A stretch of DNA of 25,544 nucleotides from JBAXGW01 sp037139195 (GTDB lineage Bacteria > Bacteroidota > Bacteroidia > Bacteroidales > JAHJDW01). The translations under genes were made by a program, and so were the position numbers. The notes below the pieces were generated by a model, which saw only the letters and a list, made by a program, of their open reading frames with translations, was not told the DNA's origin and made no database searches. Shown here piece after piece: positions 1-8,070 of this stretch. Within the stretch, counting starts at the first letter, position 1. Each line of letters opens with the position of its first letter. The DNA is taken from assembly GCA_037139195.1 (NCBI GenBank), contig JBAXGW010000061.1, positions 1 to 25,544 of the forward strand, in the 5' to 3' direction.

Positions 1-51
1 CTTCTTTAGAATTAAGAATTTCTTCGCTAGCACCTCAAATTAATATTTTGC

Positions 52-705
52 CTAAGAAGTGATTGTGCTTTTCATTTCGAGAGGCTCAAATATTTTTTTT
101 CGAACCATTTCTTCCCAAGTTGTTCCTGCACGCTCGGCAATCATGTCACCAGCAACAGCAAAAGTTTCGTTGCAATAATTGAACGAAGCTCTGAAATCAC
201 TGGTTGGTTCAAAATATTTCATATTCGATCGTGTTTCTTTTCTATTGGCAGGAGCAATAAGCGAATAGTACTTTTGGCGCGGAATTCCTGATCGATGCGA
301 CATCAAGTCTTTAAGTGTTATTTTTGCACTTGCCATTTCGTCATACATTTTAAAATCGGGGAAATAATTTATTAAAGGAACATCCCAGTCAAATTTATTT
401 TCTTCATACATCATTGCAGCTAATGTAGAAGTAAATGATTTAGTTGCTGATGCAATTGAAAATAAAGTACTGGTAGATACTTTTTCTAACGATTTTAAGT
501 TTTTTACTCCATATCCGTTGGTGTATAATACTTTTCCATCTTTTACAATGGCAAGAGCCAAACCTGGTACTTTCCAGTCTATTAACATTTTATTAATAAA
601 TGAATCTAATTCTGCTATATTTATTTTAACTGTATTAGTTGGTTGCGAATATGCTTTTGACAAAAAGCAAAATATAAAAGCAAAGATGATAATTGTGTTT
701 TTCAT
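52..705 (-). pseudogene. Truncated secreted serine hydrolase (class C beta-lactamase / penicillin-binding-protein-like)
   Basis: The 217-residue product starts with a signal peptide (about residues 1-20, ending in AYSQ). The Beta-lactamase-family fold follows, with the nucleophile motif S86-A-T-K89 (SxxK) and the second motif Y177-C-N179 (YxN). Related enzymes hydrolyse peptide or ester bonds in the periplasm. The family domain normally runs about 330 residues and ends with a third motif (HxG/KTG). Here a TAG codon cuts the protein just after MKSTITS, so that motif is absent. Beyond the stop, the other two frames also close within about 30 bases, although a short family-like stretch (GASEEILNSKE) reappears in another frame up to the window edge. 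I read this as a frameshifted or decayed gene; a sequencing error is the main alternative. The family assignment is firm, the pseudogene status is inference. No convincing promoter was seen upstream. Confidence 0.6.
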
Positions 706-1254
706 ATTGTGTTATTTTTTTAATTAAATATTAATAGCTTTAATATTATTTTAAGTTGCCTAATATGCAAATTCAAAAAATAATCCAAACTTGGTAATGT
801 GTTTATTTATAGTTGCTTATGTGATTATTGGAATTAGTTGATTATTATTTTGGTGACCGTTTTTGGATACTCTTGAACGATTTCGGATAATTATTTAAGC
901 CAAAATTGTTGTTGTAATTACAAATTTTTAAAAATTCAAGTCTTCAATAGTGATTTTACTATCTATAAAATTCTAAAAATAGATAATAATTGAAACAAAA
1001 ATGTAAAAATCACAAACTAAAGTCTTGTCAAATCCTTTACATATTGTTATTATATTTTTTTTTCTTGTATTTTTACTCGTTAAATTAAATCTAAATAAAA
1101 CGTTCGATTCCGAACATTTTATGTTCACATTATCAATTTATATAAATCCAATTAATTTGGTGGATAATTGTTAAAAATATGCAATTCAGCAGTTTAAACA
1201 GTTTGGCACGGATGTTATTATAGTGAAAGTATAATAATTTAAAAACAAACTGCC
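706..1254. other. Gene-free AT-rich stretch between divergent genes
   Basis: No credible coding frame is seen in these 549 bases. The stretch holds a 14-bp palindrome GTTCG-ATTC-CGAAC (1102-1115), a weak hairpin with TATCTAT/ATAGATA arms (960-985), the palindrome AATTTTTAAAAATT near 912, and near its right end a sequence resembling a sigma-54 promoter (listed separately). Any of these could be regulatory for the divergent genes, but none is diagnostic. Confidence 0.5.
1203..1219 (+). promoter_or_regulatory. Possible sigma-54 type promoter (-12 element degenerate)
   Basis: TTGGCACG at 1203-1210 matches the sigma-54 -24 element perfectly and is followed, after GATG, by TTATT where TTGCW is expected, so the spacing is right but the usually conserved GC of the -12 box is AT. 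Predicted initiation near 1228 leaves a leader of roughly 27 bases before the ATG at 1255. The position is attractive, the poor -12 element is the objection. Confidence 0.25.
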
Positions 1255-1689
1255 ATGAAAACAACATATAAAACAATCGCTGCTATTTTCTGTTTAACTT
1301 TAATGAGTTTTACTTCAAAGGCAAACACCCCTGTTTCAAATATATTTAACGTTGATTCTTCTGAAACTCCAAAATGTTCGGCTGATGAAGCTAAATCAAC
1401 TACTACTTTTTTATATTTTGATGCTTTGCGTAATAATTCTTTCAGAATAAATGAATTTATTATGTCTGAAATAAAATACCCAGATTTTGCAAAAGAACAA
1501 AATTTAGAAGGTACAGTTTATGTTGAGTTCTCAATAGATTATGATGGAACTATTCTTGTTTCTCAATTAAACGGTAATAGTGAAGCGTTAAATAATTATG
1601 TAAAAAATGAAATAGAAAACATTTATTTATTACCTAGTGCTGATGCAGCAAAAACATATATTTATAAATTCCAATTCGATAGAAAATAG
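1255..1689 (+). CDS. Secreted protein with TonB C-terminal-like domain
   Basis: The 144-residue product has an N-terminal signal peptide (about residues 1-23, ending in SKA) and a region at about 65-143 that reads like a TonB C-terminal domain: KYPDFAKEQNLEGTVYVEF followed by SIDYDGTI, comparable to the YPxxAxxxxxxGxVxVxFxVdxdGxI pattern of the family. It lacks the membrane anchor and Pro-rich spanner of a true TonB, so it is probably a free periplasmic protein that uses the fold for protein binding and not an energy transducer. The next gene follows about 30 bases later on the same strand, and the two are likely co-transcribed. The function is unknown. Confidence 0.6.
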   Translation: MKTTYKTIAAIFCLTLMSFTSKANTPVSNIFNVDSSETPKCSADEAKSTTTFLYFDALRNNSFRINEFIMSEIKYPDFAKEQNLEGTVYVEFSIDYDGTILVSQLNGNSEALNNYVKNEIENIYLLPSADAAKTYIYKFQFDRK

Positions 1690-1719
1690 TTGAACCAAAA
1701 AATATTTAATCAAAACAGC

Positions 1720-2166
1720 ATGAAAAAAATAGTTTTTATAAACTCAATAATTTTTACGATTCTATTTGCATTTGCAACACAAAAATCATTTTCTCAAACC
1801 CCAGATGAGAAAGAGGCAATTAAATCAACAGCTTTAAATTATATTGAAGGATGGTACAGTGCTGATTCAGCCAGAATGGCTAAAGCATTATCGCCCGAAT
1901 TGAAAAAGAAGGGTTTTATCGTAAATCCTAAAAATAATAAATTAATGATTTATGATGCAACATACTCTCAAATGATTGAGTGGACAAGCAAAAAACCTAA
2001 TGAACTAAAACAGAATCCTAATATTAAAATTGAGGTGGAAATAAATGAAGTAGGAAAAAATATTGCAATTGTAAAAACGATTTCGCCTGAGTTTACCGAT
2101 TATATTCAGATGGGAAAAATAAAAGGTGAATGGAAAATTTTTAATATTGTTTGGGAACAAAAATAA
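1720..2166 (+). CDS. Secreted NTF2-like protein (putative lumazine-binding family)
   Basis: I start this gene at the ATG at 1720, not at the in-frame TTG at 1690, because the ATG opens a clean signal peptide (MKKIVFINSIIF to KSFSQ). That gives 148 residues. The mature part has the cone-shaped NTF2-like pattern: an initial helix (EAIKSTALNYIEGWYSAD), then the family's typical LSPELKKKGF and DATYSQMIEW segments, and a C-terminal beta sheet ending KGEWKIFNIVWEQK. Proteins of this kind are widespread in Bacteroidota and often annotated as putative lumazine-binding. Whether they bind a ligand or act as enzymes is not known. It sits between the TonB-C-like protein and a tiny membrane protein in a probable operon. 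Confidence 0.65.
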   Translation: MKKIVFINSIIFTILFAFATQKSFSQTPDEKEAIKSTALNYIEGWYSADSARMAKALSPELKKKGFIVNPKNNKLMIYDATYSQMIEWTSKKPNELKQNPNIKIEVEINEVGKNIAIVKTISPEFTDYIQMGKIKGEWKIFNIVWEQK

Positions 2167-2189
2167 AAAATAATTTTAAAAAAATAGTT

Positions 2190-2375
2190 ATGAAAAAGTT
2201 TTTTTATTATTCAACGCTAGGACAGTTGTTCTTAATAGTATCAATATCGTTATATTGGTTTTGCAAAAGCTCTGATACGCTCGATTTCTTTAGTGGATTT
2301 TTTCTAGGATTATCGGGCGTTTTTAATCTTATATATCTTTTAAAATTTGGCTTTAATAGAATGCAAGTCAATTAG
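2190..2375 (+). CDS. Small two-helix membrane protein
   Basis: A 61-residue protein starting at the ATG at 2190, 23 bases after the preceding stop. A start upstream at 2151 is possible in frame but would overlap the previous gene and adds a Lys-rich non-conserved leader. Two hydrophobic segments (about residues 5-22 and 31-50) predict a helical hairpin in the inner membrane. The C-terminus (KFGFNRMQVN) is short and basic. I recognise no family. Its place directly behind two exported proteins suggests co-transcription, but offers no specific role. Confidence 0.5.
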   Translation: MKKFFYYSTLGQLFLIVSISLYWFCKSSDTLDFFSGFFLGLSGVFNLIYLLKFGFNRMQVN

Positions 2376-2462
2376 TATTAAAAAAATCTTATTATTGCAC
2401 AAATGATAAGAAATGGGCAGAAAAAATTATATCAAATATTACTAAATTAAAACTACTTTATT

Positions 2463-5444
2463 ATGAATCAAAACAGAATGAAAATTTTATCAGCAGCGAT
2501 ATGCACTTTTTGTGTTATATCGCTTTCTGGTTTTGGGCAAACACTTAACAACGGTTTCAAGCTTATTGAAAAGCGTTTTGTTAAAGAAGTAAATGCCGAT
2601 TGTTATTATTACGAGCACGTTAAAAGCGGTGCTAAACTTCTTAAAATTGCGTCAAACGACGACAATAAAACTTTTGGAATTACTTTTAAAACGCTTCCAA
2701 ATTCGGATAATGGAGTTGCTCATATTCTCGAACACTCTGTTCTTAATGGTTCAAAGAATTTCCCTGTTAAAAGTCCTTTCGATATTCTTGGCAAAGGTTC
2801 GCTTAATACTTTTTTAAATGCAGAAACTGGTCGTGATGCAACTGCTTACCCTTTTGCTAGCATGAACGATAAAGATTATTTTAATTTAATGTATGTTTAT
2901 TTAGATGCAGTTTTCAATCCTAATATTTATACTGATCCACGTATTCTCAAGCAAGAAGGCTGGCATTATGAGCTAACAAATAAAGATTCGGCAATTGTTT
3001 ATAAGGGAGTGGTTTATAATGAAATGAAAGGAGCAATGTCGAATCCACAACGCGAACTATTGTATGAAAATCTTAAAGCCATATTTCCTGATAATTCGTA
3101 TGGTAAAGAATCGGGCGGTATGCCAAGTTCAATTGCAACCTTAACTCAAGAGCAATTTGTTAACTTTCACAAAAAGTATTATCATCCCGAAAATAGCTAT
3201 ATATTTTTGTATGGAAATGCCGATATAAATAAGGAATTAGAATTTATAGATAAAAATTATCTTTCAAAATACACACGTACAGGCAATAAAATTGTTGTTG
3301 AAGATCAAAAACCTTTTGCTGCAATGAAAGATTTGTCGTTTAACTATCCTGTAATGGAAGGTGCGCCAGTAGATGATCAAACCTATTTAACTCTTAACTA
3401 TGCTGCTGGTTATAATACTAATTATGCATTGGTTATGGCCTTAGATATTATTGGCGAAGTGCTTTTTAATCAAGAATCGGCTCCTGTACGTTTGGCGCTT
3501 CAGGAGGCTGGAATTGGACAAGATGTATTTGCTGGTGCTCAAGATTTTAAACAAAATTTATTCACTATTCAAGTGCAAAATGCAAATATAAAAGATAAAC
3601 AAAAGTTTAAAGATATTATTCTTAAAACATTGAGAGATGCAGTAAAAAAAGGAATAAATAAAGAAGAAATTCAAGGAATTATTAATCGTTATGAATTTCA
3701 ATTTAGAGAAGGCAGCGATGCTCAAAAAGGTATTTCGTATATGGATGAAGTAAAAGCGGGTTGGTTTTTTAATAACGACCCATTCGTTGGATTAGAGTAC
3801 GAAAAGCAACTTGCCGAAATTAAAAAGGCACTTACAAGTAACTATCTTGAAGATATAATAATAAAATATATTTTAAATAATAATCACAGTGCACTTGTTT
3901 CATTCGAGCCGAAACCTGGCTTGGATAAAGAACGTAATTTGGCTATTGAAAAAGAGCTTAAAGCTTATAAAGCAAAACTTTCTCCAGCACAGATTAATGC
4001 ATTAATTAAAGAAACAAATGATTTAATTGCCTATCAAAAAACAGAGGATACTCCTGAAGCTGTCGCTACAATTCCAATGCTTTCTTTATCGGATATCAAT
4101 CCTAAACCTACATTTTACAGTTGTGAAGAAAAGAATTTTGATGGAACAAAAGTGCTTCATTACGAGGAATTTACAAATGGTATAGTATACTCAAATATGT
4201 ATTTTAACATGAAAGTTTTGCCTAAAGATTTAATACCTTATGCGTCTTTGCTTTCAGAATTATACACAATGGTAAATACCGAAAAATATTCATTTGGTGA
4301 TTTAAACCGAAATATGAATATTCACTTGGGAAATTTCAGCACTTCACTTACTACTTTTATCGAAAATAACGATGATGATAAAATGATTCCAATGTTTCTA
4401 GTTTCATCGAAAATGATGAACAATAAAACCGATAAAATGTACGAAATGGCATTAGAGGTATTGTTGAAATCTAATTTTGCCGATACTGCTCGATTAAAAG
4501 AGTTGCTTACTCGTCAACAAGCTCAAATTGAGGCTTCTTTTAAGCGTAATGGATATCAGGTAGTTGCTCGCCGTTTGCCTTCTTATTATAGTAATGAGTG
4601 GATGTTTAAAGAGTTAACAGCTGGTCTTGATTATTATTGGTTTATTTCTGATTTAGTTAAAGATTTTGATAAAAACGCAATGCAAATAGTTGAAACGCTT
4701 AATAAAACTGCAAAACTTCTTTTTGTCAAGGATAATTTAATATCAGCAGTAACTTGCGATAAAAAAGACTTAGATATATTTACAAATGGTTTAGCAGGAT
4801 TTGCTAAGTCATTGTCTACTCAAAAGCCTATATACAACACTTGGCAGTTTAATTTCGAAAATAAGAATGAGGGTATTTTAACTGCATCAAAAGTTCAGTT
4901 TGTTCAAGCTGGATATAACTTTAAAAAGTTAGGATATATTTGGAATGGAAATATGCGAGTTCTAAATCAAGTACTTTCTACAGATTATCTTCATACTCAA
5001 ATTCGTGTTATAGGTGGCGCTTATGGCGGTTTTTGTTCTTTTGCAAATAATGGAATGGTGTCGTTCAGTTCGTACAGAGATCCAAATCTTCAATCCACAA
5101 TTGATGCTTATAATGGAATTCCTGCATATTTGAATAAGTTTGAAGCAGATGAAAAATCTATGACACGTTATATCATTGGAACAATATCTGAAATGGATAC
5201 ACCTGTTACACTTCAGCAAAAAGGGGAAAGAGCTTTTACATATTATTTTAATAAACGTACTATGGAAGCAATACAAAAAGACCGTACAGACATTTTATCT
5301 ACAAAATCTATTGATATTAGAAACTACACTAAAATGCTTCAGGATTTAGTTGATAATAAAGGCATTTGTGTTTATGGAAATACAAATAAAATTCAATCCG
5401 AAAAATCGAGCTTAAATCAATTGATTAAAATTAATAAAAATTAA
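2463..5444 (+). CDS. Secreted M16C zinc metallopeptidase (PreP / insulinase family)
   Basis: The 993-residue protein starts with a signal peptide (about residues 1-26; a second in-frame ATG at 2478 would give a shorter, equally good one). The inverted zinc motif H87-I-L-E90-H91 (HxxEH) and the downstream ligand Glu187 in VYNEMKG identify an active M16 peptidase, and the surrounding VLNGSKNFPVKSPF, DATAYPFAS and QEGWHYEL segments are characteristic of the M16C (presequence-protease-like) branch. The length matches the full two-halves chamber of about 970-1000 residues. Family members degrade short unfolded peptides inside a closed cavity; the signal peptide places this one in the periplasm or outside the cell. 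It is transcribed alone and ends at a strong hairpin terminator. Confidence 0.92.
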   Translation: MNQNRMKILSAAICTFCVISLSGFGQTLNNGFKLIEKRFVKEVNADCYYYEHVKSGAKLLKIASNDDNKTFGITFKTLPNSDNGVAHILEHSVLNGSKNFPVKSPFDILGKGSLNTFLNAETGRDATAYPFASMNDKDYFNLMYVYLDAVFNPNIYTDPRILKQEGWHYELTNKDSAIVYKGVVYNEMKGAMSNPQRELLYENLKAIFPDNSYGKESGGMPSSIATLTQEQFVNFHKKYYHPENSYIFLYGNADINKELEFIDKNYLSKYTRTGNKIVVEDQKPFAAMKDLSFNYPVMEGAPVDDQTYLTLNYAAGYNTNYALVMALDIIGEVLFNQESAPVRLALQEAGIGQDVFAGAQDFKQNLFTIQVQNANIKDKQKFKDIILKTLRDAVKKGINKEEIQGIINRYEFQFREGSDAQKGISYMDEVKAGWFFNNDPFVGLEYEKQLAEIKKALTSNYLEDIIIKYILNNNHSALVSFEPKPGLDKERNLAIEKELKAYKAKLSPAQINALIKETNDLIAYQKTEDTPEAVATIPMLSLSDINPKPTFYSCEEKNFDGTKVLHYEEFTNGIVYSNMYFNMKVLPKDLIPYASLLSELYTMVNTEKYSFGDLNRNMNIHLGNFSTSLTTFIENNDDDKMIPMFLVSSKMMNNKTDKMYEMALEVLLKSNFADTARLKELLTRQQAQIEASFKRNGYQVVARRLPSYYSNEWMFKELTAGLDYYWFISDLVKDFDKNAMQIVETLNKTAKLLFVKDNLISAVTCDKKDLDIFTNGLAGFAKSLSTQKPIYNTWQFNFENKNEGILTASKVQFVQAGYNFKKLGYIWNGNMRVLNQVLSTDYLHTQIRVIGGAYGGFCSFANNGMVSFSSYRDPNLQSTIDAYNGIPAYLNKFEADEKSMTRYIIGTISEMDTPVTLQQKGERAFTYYFNKRTMEAIQKDRTDILSTKSIDIRNYTKMLQDLVDNKGICVYGNTNKIQSEKSSLNQLIKINKN

Positions 5445-5456
5445 ATTTAAATAATG

Positions 5457-5497
5457 AAAAGCTGAGATGGTTACATACTAATCATCTCAGCTTTTTT
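5457..5497 (+). terminator. Rho-independent terminator after the M16 peptidase
   Basis: The arms AAAAGCTGAGATG (5457-5469) and CATCTCAGC (from 5483) pair; with the inner G-U and three A-U pairs the stem reaches about 16 bp around a CATAC loop, and it is followed by CTTTTTT. It lies 12 bases behind the peptidase stop codon. Because the hairpin is preceded by an A-run, a weaker action on the opposite strand is also possible. Confidence 0.9.
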
Positions 5498-5515
5498 ATT
5501 TTTAAGAATGGCGTT

Positions 5516-6097
5516 ATGAATAATTATATAAAAATATCAATCGTATTTCTTTCAATAATAATGTTTCAGAGTTTTTGCTTTTCACAAAATTCGAAATATG
5601 AAAACGAAAAATATGTTATAGTACTTGATGTGCAACAGTATTATACCGATAATTGCATGCCTAAAAAAGATGCTGACGAAATGGTGAAATCAATAAATTC
5701 ATTAATTGGAAAAACAAATCCCGAAAAAGTGATTTATGTTAAATCATTATATGGTGCAGTTGCACTTTCAATTTCGTTCAAAGGCTTTAAAATAGATACT
5801 ATTCCAGCTAATGAGTTTGATAAAAACCTTGTATTAATAAATAACACAATATTTAATAAAACTGACGGTAATGCATTTTTAGCAAATGGTTTATTAGAAT
5901 ATTTGAAGCAAAAAGGAGTTAAAGATATTATTGTTACCGGTTTATTAGCCGAAAGGTGCGTTACCAAAACAACGCAGGGTGGAATCTCTAGTGGTTTTAA
6001 CATATATTTACTTTCTGATGCTATTGGCGGAAAATCTAATAGAAGCAAAGCAAAAGCAATTAAGAAGCTCGTTAAAATGGGAGCGAAGCAATTATAG
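5516..6097 (+). CDS. Secreted isochorismatase-family cysteine hydrolase
   Basis: The 193-residue product has a signal peptide (about residues 1-24, ending in CFSQ) followed by the isochorismatase-like alpha/beta fold. The catalytic triad is visible: Asp38 in VLDVQ, Lys115 in NKTDGNAF, and nucleophile Cys148 in LLAERCVTKT. The family hydrolyses amides, nitriles or vinyl ethers (nicotinamidase, N-carbamoyl amidases, isochorismatase). The substrate cannot be read from sequence, and the export signal is unusual because most members are cytoplasmic. It starts 18 bases after the preceding terminator tail, so its promoter would have to overlap that terminator or it relies on read-through. It is convergent with the MBL-fold gene. 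Confidence 0.85.
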   Translation: MNNYIKISIVFLSIIMFQSFCFSQNSKYENEKYVIVLDVQQYYTDNCMPKKDADEMVKSINSLIGKTNPEKVIYVKSLYGAVALSISFKGFKIDTIPANEFDKNLVLINNTIFNKTDGNAFLANGLLEYLKQKGVKDIIVTGLLAERCVTKTTQGGISSGFNIYLLSDAIGGKSNRSKAKAIKKLVKMGAKQL

Positions 6098-6193
6098 GTT
6101 TATATTGGAAAAAAAACAAGAGTGGATTTTTTATAAATTCTGATAATATCATGTTTATTATCAAATGTACAAATTATTCAAAACTCTAAATCA

Positions 6194-6982
6194 TCAGGCA
6201 TTCACAATTAAGCCATCCCAAGCTAACTCCATGTTTTCGGGTAATTTGCTTGCAACTACATCGTGTAAGCCTATGAAATGGCTCATGTGTGTAAAATAAG
6301 CGCGTTCGGGTTTTATTTTATTTACTACTTCAATTGCTTCACCTAAAGAAAAGTGGGAGCAATGCCTAGAGTTTCGTAAAGCATTTAATACAAGTATTTT
6401 AGAGCCTTTGACTTTTTCGAGCTCTTTATCGCTTATTGCACTTGCGTCGGTAATGTATGTGAAGTCGCCAATTCTGTAACCTAAAATAGGCATTTCATCA
6501 TGCATTGCATTGATTGGAATTACATCAATACCCATCAAATTAAATGGTTCGTCAGTGATTTTTTGCAAATTTACTTGTGGTGCACCAAAATACCGTGTGC
6601 AATTGAATATATATGGAAATTCGGTTTTTATAGAATCAAAAACTCGATCTTGAGCATATAAGTCGATACTTTTGTTTAGAACGTAATTAAAAGAACGAAC
6701 ATCATCAATGCCTGCTATATGATCGCGATGCTCGTGTGTAAATAAAATAGCGTCTAAATCAATAACATTTTCTCGAAGCATTTGTGCTCTAAAGTCGGGA
6801 CCGCAATCAATTACAATTGTTTTGCCTTTGGTTTGAATCATTATAGAAGTGCGAGTGCGATTGTCTTTTGGGTTGCTTGATTGGCAAACTGTGCAATCGC
6901 ATGCTATTACAGGAACTCCAGTAGAAGTGCCAGTTCCAAGAAAAGTAATTCTCATCTTATTGTCGTCTACTGTGTTTTCCAT
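6194..6982 (-). CDS. MBL-fold metallo-hydrolase (PhnP-like phosphodiesterase family)
   Basis: A 262-residue cytoplasmic protein. It begins with the beta strand and loop MRITFLGTGTSTGVPVIAC and has the metal motif H-E-H-R-D-H (HxHxDH) followed by IAGIDDVRSFN, then further ligands in THEH/ITDAS and near the C-terminus (FTHMSHFIGLHD). A Cys pair (CDCTVC) near the N-terminus matches the zinc-binding loop of PhnP-type enzymes, which hydrolyse cyclic phosphodiesters such as 5-phosphoribosyl 1,2-cyclic phosphate. No phn genes are nearby, so the substrate is open. An alternative start at the ATG at 6955 would remove nine non-conserved residues. The gene starts 3 bases after the ribF stop, so the two form one transcription unit. 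Confidence 0.8.
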   Translation of the reverse strand: MENTVDDNKMRITFLGTGTSTGVPVIACDCTVCQSSNPKDNRTRTSIMIQTKGKTIVIDCGPDFRAQMLRENVIDLDAILFTHEHRDHIAGIDDVRSFNYVLNKSIDLYAQDRVFDSIKTEFPYIFNCTRYFGAPQVNLQKITDEPFNLMGIDVIPINAMHDEMPILGYRIGDFTYITDASAISDKELEKVKGSKILVLNALRNSRHCSHFSLGEAIEVVNKIKPERAYFTHMSHFIGLHDVVASKLPENMELAWDGLIVNA

Positions 6983-6985
6983 TTT

Positions 6986-7927
6986 TCAATAGATTAATTC
7001 TTCTGTAAAATTAATATCTGCATTTAGTTTGTACTGTAAATCAGAAAACGAAGCGTGGTTTAAATTATCACGTATCATCTTATGAAATAATATTTTAAAT
7101 TCAATAGATTCAATGTTGTTTGGCTCTGTCTCGAAAAGTTTTATTTCAACATTTCTATTAAAACTAGCTTCTGTAGCTAACTCAGGATTAATAATTGCTA
7201 AACCTTTGGAATAATAGCCTTCTTTTGAATGGATGCTTATAGCATAGGTTCCAACTGGAGGAATTAGCTTGGTGTCTTCATCAATTATTACATTGTAGGT
7301 AGGAATGCTCAGATTTTGATAGAATTTATTTCCTTGTTTTAAGAAAGAAATAATCATGTATTCGGTATCTAAATAAGCGTTGGCGCGTTGTATATTTCCT
7401 TCTTTCAGTGCTTTGCGAATTTTAGTGGAGCTAACAGCTTCGTTTTCTACATCTTGCTGAGGGATTTCTTCAAACTCGAAATGATGTTTAGTTCCTAATT
7501 CCGAAAGTTTATCGAAGTCACCTTCTCTATTATGTCCAAAGTGATGATTGAAGCCAATTACCACTTTTTTCACATGTAATTTTTTGATTAATATATTTTC
7601 GATAAAATCTACACTTGAAGTTTTAGCAAAATCGAGTGTAAATTCAATAATAAACAAATGGTTGATTCCCGTTTTTTTTAGTGAATCAATTTTTTCTTTT
7701 TGAGAATCAATAAGCTCAAGCTCTTTACCAAGAGTATCTGGAAAAAGTATTTTTCGAGGATGAGGATGAAAAGTAATTAACACCGATTCGCCATCAATTT
7801 CTTTGGCAATAGTATTTATTCTATTAAGAATTACTTTATGTCCTAAATGCACACCATCAAAAGAGCCCGTGGTTACAACTGGGTTTTTAATAGTACCATA
7901 ATCATCAAAACTGTAATGTATCTTCAA
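6986..7927 (-). CDS. ribF: RibF: FAD synthetase with a degenerate riboflavin kinase domain
   Basis: A 313-residue protein with the RibF layout. The N-terminal FMN adenylyltransferase half (about 1-185) is well kept: VTTGSFDGVHLGHKVI, ITFHPHPRKIL, GFNHHFGHNREG and the SSTKIR motif. The C-terminal flavokinase half (about 190-313) is recognisable from PTYN (for PTAN), PPVGTYAI and a final RDNLNHASFSDL, but the usual GRGRxLGFPT segment reads NKFYQNLSIPT and the NIGxRPT segment reads IINPELA. The enzyme would turn FMN into FAD; phosphorylation of riboflavin is less certain. FMN and FAD are cofactors of hydB next door and of much of anaerobic metabolism, but a repeat-filled spacer separates this gene from the hydrogenase operon. 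Confidence 0.85.
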   Translation of the reverse strand: MKIHYSFDDYGTIKNPVVTTGSFDGVHLGHKVILNRINTIAKEIDGESVLITFHPHPRKILFPDTLGKELELIDSQKEKIDSLKKTGINHLFIIEFTLDFAKTSSVDFIENILIKKLHVKKVVIGFNHHFGHNREGDFDKLSELGTKHHFEFEEIPQQDVENEAVSSTKIRKALKEGNIQRANAYLDTEYMIISFLKQGNKFYQNLSIPTYNVIIDEDTKLIPPVGTYAISIHSKEGYYSKGLAIINPELATEASFNRNVEIKLFETEPNNIESIEFKILFHKMIRDNLNHASFSDLQYKLNADINFTEELIY

Positions 7928-7943
7928 TTTTATTAAGTTTATA

Positions 7944-8014
7944 AAGTTTTTAAGTGCCTAAAGTATTTAAAGTGACTAGAGTATTTAAAGTGACTAAAGT
8001 GTTTAAAGTTTTAC
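7944..8014. repeat. 18-bp tandem repeat (about four units)
   Basis: Two nearly identical units AGTATTTAAAGTGACTAG (7962-7979) and the same with a final A (7980-7997) are flanked by diverged units (about 7945-7961 and 7998-8014). The array lies in the 143-bp gap between rex and ribF. Slippage could change its copy number. Confidence 0.8.
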
Positions 8015-8032
8015 AGAAGAAAATTCACCATT

Positions 8033-8060
8033 TGTCACCCTAAGCGAAGTCGAAGGGTAC
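8033..8060. repeat. Dispersed CGAAGTCGAAG repeat, copy A
   Basis: The sequence ACCCTAAGCGAAGTCGAAGG continues to GGT with 5-bp outer arms (ACCCT 8037-8041, AGGGT 8054-8058). It shares the core AGCGAAGTCGAAG with copies at 14011-14056 and 24149-24215. All three lie between genes. Confidence 0.65.
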
Positions 8061-8070
8061 TACTCGCTAT

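Noticed and set aside
6141..6163. Small hairpin TGATAAT/ATTATCA between the convergent isochorismatase and MBL-fold genes as a bidirectional terminator.
   Set aside because: The stem is seven A/T-rich pairs with no T-tract on either side, so I do not list it as a terminator.
6155..6169. TTATTATCAAATGTA occurs both here and at 14100-14114, each time shortly behind the stop codon of a leftward gene.
   Set aside because: A 15-base match in strongly AT-rich DNA can arise by chance. At 6155 there is no downstream leftward gene for it to serve as promoter. Only the 14107 copy was kept, as a low-confidence internal promoter.
7928..8070. The repeat-rich gap between rex and ribF as a CRISPR array.
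   Set aside because: The repeats are contiguous 18-bp units without unique spacers and no cas gene is present.
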